From ZC4RG30 sp963812195 (lineage in GTDB: Bacteria; Pseudomonadota; Gammaproteobacteria; Steroidobacterales; Steroidobacteraceae): a stretch of DNA of 64,000 bases. Numbering within the stretch: position 1 is the stretch's first letter; each line of letters starts with the position of its first letter. Below are positions 18,623 to 27,401 of the stretch, piece by piece. The notes beneath the pieces were generated by a model. The model did not search any database, was not told where the DNA came from, and saw nothing but the letters and a program-made list of their open reading frames with translations. The DNA is taken from NCBI GenBank assembly GCA_963812195.1, contig CAWEUI010000017.1, positions 1-64,000 of the forward strand, read 5' to 3'. The translations under genes and the position numbers were made by a program.

Positions 18623-19642
18623 ATGCGAAAGTTCATATGCGTCTTCTGGATCGTCGCGTGCGGCCTCGCCGGTGCATCGATCGCAGCGGCCGGTGCGCCG
18701 TCGGCTCCGTTCGTTGTCGGACTCGCCGGCGGTTCCGGTAGCACGATAGGTCCGCACGGTGATCTGTTTGTTACCGAAGGGTCCGCGGGTCGGATATCGC
18801 GAATCGATCGGCGGACTGGACAAAGGAGTACCTATGCCAGCGGACTGCCGGCATCCCTCATCGGGATCGGCGGCGCCATCGACGTCGCATTCGTCGGCAA
18901 GACGGCCTACGTTCTTGTCACGCTGGTCGGTCCTCCGCTCGGCGACGGAATCGATGGCATCTACCGAGTGGATGACTCCGGCACGTTCACGGTGATCGCG
19001 GATATCGGTGCCTGGTCGACCACACATCCGCCGGCCACGTCGTTCGCCTTGCCGGAAGGCCTGCAGTACGCGATGGAACCCTACCGCGACGGATTTCTGG
19101 TCACGGACGGACATCACAACCGCGTGTTGTACGTGAGGATGGATGGCCGGATCAGCCAGGTGCAGGCCTTCGACAACATCGTACCGACGGGCATGGATGT
19201 CATCGGCAACCTGGTCCTGGTCGCCGAGGCCGGTCCGGCGCCACATTTGCCCGACGTGGGCAAGGTGGTGCTGCTGGCCCCGCATAGCCGTCAGCCATTC
19301 GAGCTCGCTTCGGGCGTGCGCCTGCCGGTGGATGTGGAACGCGGCCGTGGGTTGTCGCTGTTCGTGCTCGGACAAGGCGATTGGGTCGGTGATCCGGCCA
19401 CCGACGCGGGCACACCGGCCCTGCCGAATACGGGAACGCTGGGCAGGATCAATCCGGACGGCAGCGTCGAGACCATCGTCAGCGGCATCAACCAGCCCAC
19501 CTCGATGCAGATCGTTGGCGATACGGCCTACGTGGTGACGCTGGGCGGCGAGATCTGGAAGTACGAGGACATCTCCCGCGCACCCTGGGGCCGGCGCCGT
19601 GGGAACGAGCACGAGCACGAGCACGGGCACGGGCACAGATAG
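18623..19642 (+). CDS. ScyD/ScyE-family secreted protein with His-rich tail
   Basis: The ATG at 18623 follows AGGGAG and starts a signal peptide ending near SIAAAGAP. The ~310-residue body has propeller-like repeats (GPHGDLFVTEGSAGRISRID, GFLVTDGHHNRVLYVRMDG, GKVVLLAPHSRQPFEL) matching the ScyD/ScyE family, named after scytonemin-cluster proteins but widespread as secreted propellers of unknown activity. The last residues, NEHEHEHGHGHR, come from a hexanucleotide tandem repeat and could bind metal (inference). Confidence 0.85.
   Translation: MRKFICVFWIVACGLAGASIAAAGAPSAPFVVGLAGGSGSTIGPHGDLFVTEGSAGRISRIDRRTGQRSTYASGLPASLIGIGGAIDVAFVGKTAYVLVTLVGPPLGDGIDGIYRVDDSGTFTVIADIGAWSTTHPPATSFALPEGLQYAMEPYRDGFLVTDGHHNRVLYVRMDGRISQVQAFDNIVPTGMDVIGNLVLVAEAGPAPHLPDVGKVVLLAPHSRQPFELASGVRLPVDVERGRGLSLFVLGQGDWVGDPATDAGTPALPNTGTLGRINPDGSVETIVSGINQPTSMQIVGDTAYVVTLGGEIWKYEDISRAPWGRRRGNEHEHEHGHGHR
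19607..19636 (+). repeat. Hexanucleotide tandem repeat encoding Glu/Gly-His
   Basis: Three GAGCAC units followed by two GGGCAC units at the 3' end of the ScyD-like gene, encoding alternating Glu-His then Gly-His. Such tracts change length easily by slippage, always in frame. Confidence 0.9.
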
Positions 19643-19685
19643 CACCCCCGAAGCGCTGCCCCGGAGTCGGCGGTCCTGGCAAATA

Positions 19686-19949
19686 TCAGGCCGCGGCGAC
19701 TCCGGGGCGCAGCTCGCCGGAAATCTCGGTGATCACATCCGCCGGCAGGCCCGCAGCACGCGCTGCCTCGCGAATCGCCTCGACGGTTTCTGCCTCGTAC
19801 AGGCAATAGGTCTTGCGCTTGTCGGCGGACAGGAACGAATACAGCCACTTCACGCCCATCCGGGCATTGACCTCGCCGAGTGCCTTGATATCGGCCGCCG
19901 ATGGATTCAGTGCTTCGGCGAAATTCCGTTCGATGACAAACAATGGCAT
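19686..19949 (-). CDS. DUF4242 family protein
   Basis: An 87-residue protein with the DUF4242 pattern: MPLFVIERNF at the start, GVKWLYSFLSADKRKTYCLYEA in the middle and AIREAARAAGLPADVITEI at the end. The family adopts a ferredoxin-like fold, and some members bind nickel. It lies just downstream of the large LuxR regulator on the same strand (19 bp gap), so the two may be co-transcribed. Confidence 0.85.
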   Translation of the reverse strand: MPLFVIERNFAEALNPSAADIKALGEVNARMGVKWLYSFLSADKRKTYCLYEAETVEAIREAARAAGLPADVITEISGELRPGVAAA

Positions 19950-19968
19950 GGCGTTCTCCTCTGTTCTT

Positions 19969-22953
19969 TCAATTGGATTTCATGGTCGGGCGCTCGCGGT
20001 CGGTGTGTTCCGGCGCGAGTCGCTGGTCGCGCATCGCATAGGCCGCAGCCTCGGTGCGATTGGCGCAACCCGTCTTGGTCAGGATGTTGCGGACGTGGGT
20101 GGCTACGGTGTTCAGGCTGATCGACAGCACCGTGGAAACGTCGCGGTTGCTGCGCCCGATGGCAAGCAGGCGCAGCACGTCGACTTCGCGCGCGGTCAGT
20201 CCGTCTGGGAATCCGGTTTCTGCAGCCGTGCCGCGCTGGGCTTGTTCGATCTGCCGCGCGAGCGAGGCCATACCCAGCCGCGTTGCGAGCTCTTCGGCTT
20301 CGGCGAGCATGGCTTCGCCGGCCGGATCCACGGCGGCGCGTTCCTTCAGAAACGCGCCGTACAGGTACAGTGTCCGCGCCAGTGCCGGCCAGGCACGCAG
20401 TTCGCGATGCCGGGCCACAGCCGCCACGTAATGTTCCTGCGCCGCTGCCTCGTCACCGGCAGTAGCGGCCAGCATCGCAAGGTACAGCCGCGCTGATCCG
20501 AGGCAAAGTGCGCGCGGGTGATTCAGGATCTGGTCCGCGTAGGGCAACAGCATTTCGTACAGGGCGGGAGCGCGCGCGGCATCTCCCAGCAGGCAGCACG
20601 TCAGCGTGTAATGGGCCAGTTGCACCACGTAGAGATCATCACGCGGCAGCTCCCGCAATCGGTCGCCGACCGCCGGTTCGAACAGTTCGCGGGCTCGCTC
20701 GGTGAGCCCGAGCTCGGCGCAGATCAACATCAATCCCGGCGCCCAGGCGCGGTGCACCTCCGTGTTCGCGAACTCCCGGACCAGGGGTTCGAGCGCGTCG
20801 AGGCGGCCCAGCTCCCGGTTCAGTGCAAACATCTGCACACCAAAGACACCCTCCGCGTCCTGCGCGCGGGTCTTGTGGCCCAGCTCCAGCAGCGCCTCGA
20901 TCTGCGCCTCGAGTCCGCTCCACTCGCCGCGCAGCAGTGCCAGCGCGATGCGGGTGCTCATTGCACTGTACTCGTAGATGAAGAAACGGCCGGCGCAAGT
21001 CTGGTAGACCCGTTCATTCAGTGCCGCGGCCTCGTCCACGTGCCCCTGTTCGAGCAGGTCCATCACGTGCAAGTCGGCCGCCATACCGTGCAGGTTGTCC
21101 AGGCCATTGCGCCTGGCGATGTCGATGGCCAGTTCGCCCAGTGCAAGCCGTTGTGCAAGGGTCCTGGGTTGTCCGCGCAGCGCCATGACAGACAGGCACA
21201 GGCAGTGCGCCCGGGTTGCCGGATCGCTGATCCGCTCACCCATCTCGCGGCTCTGCTCGACGGACCTCGCAATGGAATCGGCCTTGCCCGTGGTACGCAG
21301 CGCATACGCCATGGCAGCGTGCGCCTTGGTGCCGGCGACGCTGGCTTCTGCCGGCAGCAGCTTCAGCGCTTTCTCCAGCAGCGGGATGGCCTGTCGCTGC
21401 GGCGCATAGGAGGTGGCGATGACGAGCTGGAACGCGATGTCGACCAGCAGCGGGCCGTTCTGCAGACTCCTGGCCGCATTGGCCGCGGTGAGCAAGGCCG
21501 CGATCGACTGGCCGATGCGCCCGGCGATGCACAGCATCGTGCCCTTCATCAGGCCCGCACGAGCAAGGCGCTCCGCGCCGTCTTCCGTATTCAGCGACAG
21601 GACTTCCATCGCATGGTCGTAGTGTTCGATGGCCTCGTCGTAGGCGTGCATGCGCGAGGCATGCGCGGCCGCCCGCATCGCGTAGTCCACCGCCTGGTCA
21701 GCGTGGTCGAGTGCCGCAGCCTGATAGTAGTGATGGGCAATGCGCGAAATGGCAGGTACCAGGTCGCCCTGGTGTGCAGCCACCAGCGCCGCGGCCACCG
21801 AGCCATGCAGGCGCAGGCGCTCCAGCGTCGGGATCTCGTCATACAACGTCTCGCGGATAACAGCGTGCGTGAAGCGGAAGCCGCTCGAAGTGTCTCCGGT
21901 GGGCTCGATGAGTCCGGTGCGCGCGGCCACCTGCAGATGGGCCAGCACCGTCGCAATGTTCTGGTTGGCGGCGCTGGCGACCGCGGTGACATCAATCGTG
22001 CGGCCGACGACGGAGGCGATGGTGAGCAAGGCGTTCACGGCTTCCGGCAGCGTGGTCAGGCGGCGACCGATGGCTTCCCGGACGCCATCGGGGATCCGCA
22101 CGCTGATCGGCCCGCCGCCTGTGGATCGAAGCTCCGACTGCAGCATGCGAATCAGCTCGATCGCAAACAGCGGATTGCCGTCGGTCTGCTGGTGGATCGC
22201 CGCGATGGCAGTGGGCGGCAGGGGTTCGCCGGCGATGGCGGGCGCCAGTGCAGCGATCTCGGCTTCCGACAGCCCGGCCAGACGGATGCGCTCCATGCCG
22301 CCGTCACGCGCCAGGTCACCCAGCGTATGCCCCAGAGGTGTCTTGCGCGAAACCTCGCTGTCGCGATAGGTGCCGACGAACAGGATCCGGTGGCGATGCA
22401 GTCCGTTGCCCAGGAATTCCAGCAGCGCCAGGGACGAGGCATCGGCCCAGTGCAGGTTGTCGAGGATCACCACGATCGGCACCTGCGCGGCGCTGCTGGC
22501 GAAGAAGCGGCCTATTGCGTCGAAGACCCTGAAACGTTGCTGCGGCTGTTCAGCCGGGTCGCCTGGTGCCGTCGACTGCGACTCGCCCGGATCCAGTTCG
22601 GGCAGCAATGGGGCGATCTCGCCGGCGCTGGTGCCAATTGCGCGCTGCACTTCGGTGGGTGAGGAAACACTGATGAATTCCCGGAGCACCTGTACCCACG
22701 GCCAGTAGGGCGGTGCGCCCGGTTCCTCGTAGCAGCGCCCCCACAGTACGAGCAGTCCCTGATCCTCGGCCACACGGGCAAAGGCTTCGGCGCATCGCGT
22801 CTTGCCGATTCCCGGCTCGCCCGAGAGGGTGAGGATCTGTCGCTGACCGGCCAGCACGCGCTCGAGCACCGCATGAAAGCATGCCAGTGCAGCCGCCCGA
22901 CCGATGAATGTCCTATCGGCCGCGGAGTCGTCCTTGGCAGGTTCCGTGGACAT
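19969..22953 (-). CDS. Large ATP-binding LuxR-family regulator (LAL/MalT-type)
   Basis: A 994-residue cytosolic regulator. The N-terminus has an AAA/STAND ATPase with Walker A in LSGEPGIGKTRCAEAF (about residue 45) and a Walker B-like IVVILDNLHWAD. The centre (450-900) is helical and TPR-like. The last 65 residues are a LuxR HTH (GLTAREVDVLRLLAIGRSNR, then LNTVATHVRNILTKTG). Such proteins bind ATP and a small inducer before activating target operons. Likely targets are the adjacent DUF4242 gene or the nearby secreted proteins (inference). The frame is intact over almost 3 kb. Confidence 0.92.
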   Translation of the reverse strand: MSTEPAKDDSAADRTFIGRAAALACFHAVLERVLAGQRQILTLSGEPGIGKTRCAEAFARVAEDQGLLVLWGRCYEEPGAPPYWPWVQVLREFISVSSPTEVQRAIGTSAGEIAPLLPELDPGESQSTAPGDPAEQPQQRFRVFDAIGRFFASSAAQVPIVVILDNLHWADASSLALLEFLGNGLHRHRILFVGTYRDSEVSRKTPLGHTLGDLARDGGMERIRLAGLSEAEIAALAPAIAGEPLPPTAIAAIHQQTDGNPLFAIELIRMLQSELRSTGGGPISVRIPDGVREAIGRRLTTLPEAVNALLTIASVVGRTIDVTAVASAANQNIATVLAHLQVAARTGLIEPTGDTSSGFRFTHAVIRETLYDEIPTLERLRLHGSVAAALVAAHQGDLVPAISRIAHHYYQAAALDHADQAVDYAMRAAAHASRMHAYDEAIEHYDHAMEVLSLNTEDGAERLARAGLMKGTMLCIAGRIGQSIAALLTAANAARSLQNGPLLVDIAFQLVIATSYAPQRQAIPLLEKALKLLPAEASVAGTKAHAAMAYALRTTGKADSIARSVEQSREMGERISDPATRAHCLCLSVMALRGQPRTLAQRLALGELAIDIARRNGLDNLHGMAADLHVMDLLEQGHVDEAAALNERVYQTCAGRFFIYEYSAMSTRIALALLRGEWSGLEAQIEALLELGHKTRAQDAEGVFGVQMFALNRELGRLDALEPLVREFANTEVHRAWAPGLMLICAELGLTERARELFEPAVGDRLRELPRDDLYVVQLAHYTLTCCLLGDAARAPALYEMLLPYADQILNHPRALCLGSARLYLAMLAATAGDEAAAQEHYVAAVARHRELRAWPALARTLYLYGAFLKERAAVDPAGEAMLAEAEELATRLGMASLARQIEQAQRGTAAETGFPDGLTAREVDVLRLLAIGRSNRDVSTVLSISLNTVATHVRNILTKTGCANRTEAAAYAMRDQRLAPEHTDRERPTMKSN

Positions 22954-23022
22954 GACCGGCCCATTGTATGGGCACGAAGCATCACTGCCCTCACCAGATC
23001 TGACGAGACCAGGAAGTCGGTC

Positions 23023-23420
23023 GCGGATAGTACTTTCAATCGGCCATTCCCAGCCAAGTCAGTTGTGCGTAAGGGGTCATATGTTGAGCCCGAGCGTACC
23101 GCCCCCGGGGCCTCGGCCGGCAAACCTGCACACCAGGCTCAGGTGAATCCACCTGAATCCCCTCGCCCACCGCCGACTCGCCGCCTGGAGTCGCCCGCTT
23201 GAGCCGCCGCGCCCAGTTCATCGCCACGTGGCGTGGCGTCGCAGGTTGCTCCTGCTCGCCGGGCATCTTCCGTTGCTTCGGCGCGCCGGTGCCCCGATGT
23301 GCCGGCGTCGCCGCCGCGCGCAACTTGCTGTGGGGCGCGAACACCCCGTGGAACCGCGTCAAGTGCATGCGGGGCGGTGGCACCAGCGCCGCCAGGCGCG
23401 CCATCAGATCCAGCGGCTCA
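23023..23420 (-). mobile_element. IS91-family relic, copy B
   Basis: The terminal end GCGGATAGTACTTTCAATCG is followed by the shared ~170-bp end region and then transposase C-terminal coding sequence on the minus strand (LDLMARLAALVPPPRMHLTR, FHGVFAPHSKLRAA, ATPRHVAMNWARRLKR). The zinc-ribbon part present in copies C and E has been lost by a deletion of about 270 bp between two CCCGCTTG direct repeats. It ends 30 bp before the SPFH promoter. Confidence 0.8.
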
Positions 23421-23451
23421 GTTCACGCGACGCGCAGGTCGGAGCAGGGGC

Positions 23452-23480
23452 TTGCCCTTAAAGTGATATCACTTTAGTAT
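23452..23480 (+). promoter_or_regulatory. Sigma70-like promoter with operator palindrome in its spacer
   Basis: A -35 box TTGCCC (23452-23457) and a -10 box TAGTAT (23475-23480) are exactly 17 bp apart. The spacer is filled by the perfect 18-bp palindrome TAAAGTGATATCACTTTA (23459-23476), and a further GTATCACC half-site follows. A repressor bound there would exclude RNA polymerase. It lies 40 bp upstream of the SPFH gene, whose downstream partner is a ribbon-helix-helix protein that could be that repressor. Confidence 0.65.
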
Positions 23481-23519
23481 CACCCTGACTTGATGAACTA
23501 CCCTACCTGGGAGAAGAGA

Positions 23520-24422
23520 ATGAACACGCAGGGCAGTGGCACACAGGAAGTTTCCTTCAGGAGTTTCAGCGGCTATCTGGCACTGCTGGTCGCATTGGCA
23601 GCGCTGGTCGCGATCCCGATTCACATCAGCATGGCGCCACACGGGCCATACGGTGACCAAGACCTGAACGGCTGGTTCCTCGTCAGCATGGTGCTGCTGG
23701 CTGCGATCATGGTGAAGGGTCTGTACATGCTGCAGCCGAACCAGTCGGTGTTGCTGATGCTGTTCGGCTCCTATCGCGGCACGGACTATGCGAACGGACT
23801 GCGTTGGGCGAACCCGCTGTACAACAAGAAGAAGGTGTCGCTGCGGCTGCGCAATTTCAACAGCGAGAAGCTCAAGGTCAACGACAAGCGTGGCAACCCG
23901 ATCGAGATCGCCGCCGCGATCGTCTGGCGCGTCAGCGATACGGCGCGGGCGGTGCTCGACATCGACCACTACGAGCAGTACGTACCGGTGCAGGCCGAGT
24001 CCGCGCTGCGCCACCTTGCCAACGAATATTCGTACGACCATGTGGACGAGGCGGACGAGTCGCTGACGCTGCGCGCCGGCGGCGATGAAATCATCGGCAA
24101 GCTGAAGCACGAGCTGCAGGAGCGCTTCGCCAAGGCGGGCCTCACGGTCGAGGATGCGCGGCTCACGCATCTGGCGTACGCGCCGGAAATCGCCGGCGCC
24201 ATGTTGCGCAGGCAGCAGGCCGAAGCGGTCATCAGCGCGCGCAAGCAGATCGTGCTCGGCGCGGTCAGCATGGTGGAAATGGCCTTGAATGGCCTCACCG
24301 AGCGCGGCGTGGTGGACCTCGACCCGGAGCGACGCGCGGCCATGGTGTCGAACCTGCTGGTCGTGCTGTGCGCCGAAACCGAAGCACAGCCAGTGATCAA
24401 CGCCGGCACGCTGTACGGCTGA
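23520..24422 (+). CDS. SPFH/band-7 domain membrane protein
   Basis: The ATG at 23520 follows GGGAGAAG. The ~300-residue protein has two N-terminal membrane helices (YLALLVALAALVAIPIHISM and FLVSMVLLAAIMVKGLYML) and a band-7 domain (QPNQSVLLMLFGSYRGTDYANGLRWANP onward) with a helical tail rich in RRQQAEAVISARKQIV, where SPFH proteins oligomerise. Such stomatin/flotillin-like proteins form membrane microdomain scaffolds or chaperone other membrane proteins. The downstream TTG-start ribbon-helix-helix gene is 10 bp away, so they form an operon. Confidence 0.9.
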   Translation: MNTQGSGTQEVSFRSFSGYLALLVALAALVAIPIHISMAPHGPYGDQDLNGWFLVSMVLLAAIMVKGLYMLQPNQSVLLMLFGSYRGTDYANGLRWANPLYNKKKVSLRLRNFNSEKLKVNDKRGNPIEIAAAIVWRVSDTARAVLDIDHYEQYVPVQAESALRHLANEYSYDHVDEADESLTLRAGGDEIIGKLKHELQERFAKAGLTVEDARLTHLAYAPEIAGAMLRRQQAEAVISARKQIVLGAVSMVEMALNGLTERGVVDLDPERRAAMVSNLLVVLCAETEAQPVINAGTLYG

Positions 24423-24432
24423 GGTCTGCGGT

Positions 24433-24627
24433 TTGAGCGAGCCGCCGAACCGCAAGCCGTTCCTGCTGCGCCTCGATCCGGCGGTGGCCGCCGAGATCGA
24501 GGCGCTCGCTGCCCAGGAGCTGCGCAGCGTCAACGGGCAGATCGAATGGCTGCTGCGCGAGTCGCTCAAACGTCGTGGGCGCGAGGTGAAGACGACGCCG
24601 CGAACCAACGCGCGGCGGCCGCGGTAG
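24433..24627 (+). CDS. Arc-family ribbon-helix-helix DNA-binding protein
   Basis: A 64-residue protein beginning at a TTG codon 11 bp after the SPFH stop. KPFLLRLDPAVAAEIEALAAQ, then SVNGQIEWLLRESLKRRG, is the Arc/MetJ ribbon-helix-helix fold, and the basic tail (KTTPRTNARRPR) fits DNA contact. It is the natural candidate for autoregulation of the operon through the palindrome at 23459-23476 (inference). Confidence 0.82.
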   Translation: MSEPPNRKPFLLRLDPAVAAEIEALAAQELRSVNGQIEWLLRESLKRRGREVKTTPRTNARRPR

Positions 24628-24720
24628 GCAGGCATGGGCGGATTGGCCGCGGCCGTTACGCCGGGCCGTTACATTTTCCCGTCCCCAGCGTCATCCTCAT
24701 CAGGGACTCGGGGAAGCGCA

Positions 24721-24943
24721 TGTCGGACAACAGAACAGACCAGTTCGACGCACGGGTGGCACCACACCTGGCCACGCTGCTGCGGGTGGCGTACCGCCTG
24801 GTGCGCAATCGCTCCGATGCCGAGGATCTGGTGCAGGAAACCTGCGTGGCTGCCTGCGAGAACCCGACCGCATTCGGCGGTGCGGATCATCCGGTGCGCT
24901 GGCTGTTGCGGGTGCTCCACAACCGCTTCATCAGGCTCAGGTG
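24721..24943 (+). pseudogene. ECF sigma factor, truncated after region 2
   Basis: The ATG at 24721 opens an ECF-type sigma-70 region 2: HLATLLRVAYRLVRNRSDAE, DLVQETCVAACENP and WLLRVLHNRFI. Homology stops at NRFI because IS91-relic sequence (AGGCTCAGGTGAATCC, shared with the copies at 23130 and 28640) takes over at about 24932; the frame ends at 24943. Region 4, needed for -35 recognition, is absent. A remaining region-2 peptide could still bind polymerase but cannot be a working sigma factor. Confidence 0.85.
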
Positions 24944-25625
24944 AATCCACCTGAATCTCCCCACCCGCCGCCGACTCCCCGCCTGGAATCGCCCGCTTGC
25001 TCCCTTGGCAAGAAGCTGGCACGCACCCGCCCTTTCCGACGTGCCCTCGCCCGGCAGAATCCCCTCACTTGTGAGTTCAAAGCACACTGGATTGCTGCGG
25101 CGGCGCCCGCGCCCCTAATGGCAACTCGGGTTGGTAGTGATCCGGGCTCGTATGCGCCAGGTGCGCCAGGATCTTCGCGATGATCTGCGGCTCCTGGATG
25201 CTGGCAATGATCGCCAGCTTGCCGCCGCAGCGGGTGCAGCTGTCGATATCAATACCAAAGACCCGCTTGAGCCGCCGCGCCCAGTTCATCGCCACGTGGC
25301 GTGGCGTCGCAGGTTGCTCCTGCTCGCCGGCCATCTTCACGTTGCTTCGGCGCGCCATCAGATCCAGCGGCTCAAGGACAATGTGCGTGGTGCCATCGCG
25401 GTACGGCGTCTTGAGCGTATAGCGGACATGACCTGACGAGGTCAGCGCCATGCGTTCCACTGCCACCGGCGGGCGGCTCACGTAGCGGCACAGCCCCGCA
25501 CGGCGCCGCGATGATCGCCCTGCTGATCATCCACCGGTTCCATTGCCGGCAATGTTTGCAACGTGAACAGCTTCTGCCCTGCTCTCGGGCCAACGGCGAT
25601 CCGGTAGCACATCGAAAGCGGTCGC
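24932..25625 (-). mobile_element. IS91-family relic, copy C, with transposase C-terminal part
   Basis: On the minus strand it encodes the recognisable 3' part of an IS91-type transposase: YRIAVGPRAGQKLFTLQTLP and EPVDDQQGDHRGAVRG near 25520-25620, a small deletion, then RYVSRPPVAVERMALTSSG, VRYTLKTPYRDGTTHIVLEP, the zinc-ribbon-like DIDSCTRCGGKLAIIASI and a stop at 25077. The catalytic HUH/Y2 region is missing. The outer terminal end seen in copies B, D and E is also absent: the element joins directly to the truncated sigma-factor gene. Confidence 0.85.
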
Positions 25626-25947
25626 CTGATTGGTTTGGGCCAATGGCGGTCAGATATCGATCGTCCTTAGTTCTCCTTCGGCGTATTGTCAGTGCGATGG
25701 GCGCGCAGATTCAGGTTCACACGCCGTTGTACGTGCCCACTACGGTGGCGCGCGGCTGGAAGTGCAAATCCATGCAGTAACTGGCAGTACTGAGCTGCCA
25801 CAATCTGAGACGAGTTCAGCATATTCTTTCAGCCGAAGCAGAGCGGGTGGTGGGGCGTCGGCAGATCGGTCACCTCGGCAGATCGCTGACCTCAATAGAC
25901 AGGCGCTTCCCACTGACAGAGCGTGGAAATGCATCCATCTGAGCTTT
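25626..25947. other. Non-coding stretch between IS relic and the four-gene operon
   Basis: No gene with recognisable features is seen on either strand over these ~320 bp. Base composition falls here from the GC-rich chromosome to the lower-GC operon to the right. Confidence 0.5.
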
Positions 25948-26628
25948 CTACTCACCCTCTTTCTTAACGCGGGTCAAGTACGTGAGTTGCAGAATACGGC
26001 CGCCCGCGGTCGAAGGCATGTCAAGCGCAAGTTTCAGCGATGGAAATCGCTCGCGTAATCCCAGGAACACTCGCCTGGCGCTCTGTGACCCGAGGGCATG
26101 AGACAACTGCAATTCGCACCCAGCGGATCGGCAAGTGATCGAATCAACAGTTGTCGAGTCTGAAGCCGTCACTTGCATTACGTAGGCAAAGAGCGCCTTT
26201 TCCATTGGCCGAGCCCATTCGGGATCGTCCTGAGAGGAAAGTATCTTGTTGCGCTGATACAGCACCATGCTGGCAATTTGGCTGTCCTGCTTATCCATGT
26301 TTGACATCAAGATCTCATAAGGAGTGGAACGCGCGCGCTCCTCTATTTTGGCGGCGGCTGGGACTTCCGCGGCTGGGACTTTCACGGCCGGGGCTTCCGA
26401 TGGTGCAACTTGGGACTTCATTTCGGATTGGGCTAGTTTGCCACCGGGACTACGAGCGGGCGACGGTAATGCTTGAAGCTTTTGTGTGGCATCTAGGAGC
26501 GGTCTGGGGGCCACAGCAGCGGGCTTCGACGCCACCCTCTCGGTCAGAACCCAGATGACGATAATTACAAATCCAACGACGCAACCAGCCGCTACTCGCA
26601 TTACTATCGCCGCGTCATTCTTTCTCAT
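25948..26628 (-). CDS. Membrane-anchored protein of unknown function with C-x4-C-E-L-Q motif
   Basis: The ATG at 26628 overlaps the upstream stop (ATGA). The 226-residue protein has one N-terminal membrane helix (VAAGCVVGFVIIVIWVL), an Ala/Pro/Val-rich linker to about residue 100 (EAPAVKVPAAEVPAAAKIEE) and a C-terminal domain whose cysteine pair lies in TCRSAGCELQLSHAL. The topology suggests a short cytosolic tail and a periplasmic domain with a possible disulfide. The upstream gene product shares the C-x4-C-E-L-Q motif and the anchor-linker-domain layout, so they may be distant paralogues. No family is recognised. Confidence 0.7.
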   Translation of the reverse strand: MRKNDAAIVMRVAAGCVVGFVIIVIWVLTERVASKPAAVAPRPLLDATQKLQALPSPARSPGGKLAQSEMKSQVAPSEAPAVKVPAAEVPAAAKIEERARSTPYEILMSNMDKQDSQIASMVLYQRNKILSSQDDPEWARPMEKALFAYVMQVTASDSTTVDSITCRSAGCELQLSHALGSQSARRVFLGLRERFPSLKLALDMPSTAGGRILQLTYLTRVKKEGE

Positions 26629-27398
26629 TCGCGCTTTTCCCAATACCAAATCCAGTACGGCACATCATTCAAAGGAAGTTGTAGCGATGCCCGAAGACGA
26701 TATTGGTCTACAAACTCCTCAGTTCTTGAGACTCTAGTTAGTGCGGCGTCGATGGATTCCGTAGCCACTCCAGGGACTGCGCGGACGGCCTGTAGCTCGC
26801 AAAGCCTTGAGGCGCAATACACGCTGTAGGTCAGGCTTCTCAATTCCGGCTCGCTATTGATCTTGTCGCGCAAGAGTTGTTCGGCCAAGTCGCCTTTTGC
26901 TGTATGAACTCCAGTCTCGATTTGCCGATGCATTTCCTGATTCCATTCCAGTATGTTCGCACCGAGAGGGCCATCCAAACTCTTCAGTATTTTCGTGACC
27001 TGACTTGGAAGCTGCCCGTACTGCGGGCTGGTGTATGAGACAGCATAGTCCTCAGGGTTCAACTGGGAAACTTGGTCCTCAAATACATCCCTGTAGGTTC
27101 CATCGCCGTTATCGACAATGGCTACCAAGTGCCTCTTCTTCTGAGGAATTTCTTGGGTACCCCCAGGCTTTGGCCCAAATTGCGGCTTGTCTGTTGAGGT
27201 TTCTGGAATCTTCGACACTTGATTCACGCTATCTGCAGCGATCCGTTGCGCTGGTTTGGACTCAGAAATAGGTGCCACACGCATGGCGTTGTCATGATCC
27301 GCTTTTTGAAATGGGTGCAGTCGATTAATAGCCGCGATACCCCCAATGGAAACCACAGCCGCCGAACCAAGAATTAGCAATCCATCTGCAGACTTCAT
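26625..27398 (-). CDS. Membrane-anchored protein of unknown function, motif partner of its neighbour
   Basis: A 257-residue protein with an N-terminal helix (LLILGSAAVVSIGGIAAI), a polar linker and a C-terminal domain containing VYCASRLCELQAVRAV, the same C-x4-C-E-L-Q spacing as in the next gene. It starts 3 bp after the stop of the S26-like gene, so the operon is tightly packed. GC content is visibly lower than in the chromosome around it. Function unknown. Confidence 0.7.
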   Translation of the reverse strand: MKSADGLLILGSAAVVSIGGIAAINRLHPFQKADHDNAMRVAPISESKPAQRIAADSVNQVSKIPETSTDKPQFGPKPGGTQEIPQKKRHLVAIVDNGDGTYRDVFEDQVSQLNPEDYAVSYTSPQYGQLPSQVTKILKSLDGPLGANILEWNQEMHRQIETGVHTAKGDLAEQLLRDKINSEPELRSLTYSVYCASRLCELQAVRAVPGVATESIDAALTRVSRTEEFVDQYRLRASLQLPLNDVPYWIWYWEKRE

Positions 27399-27401
27399 TG
27401 C

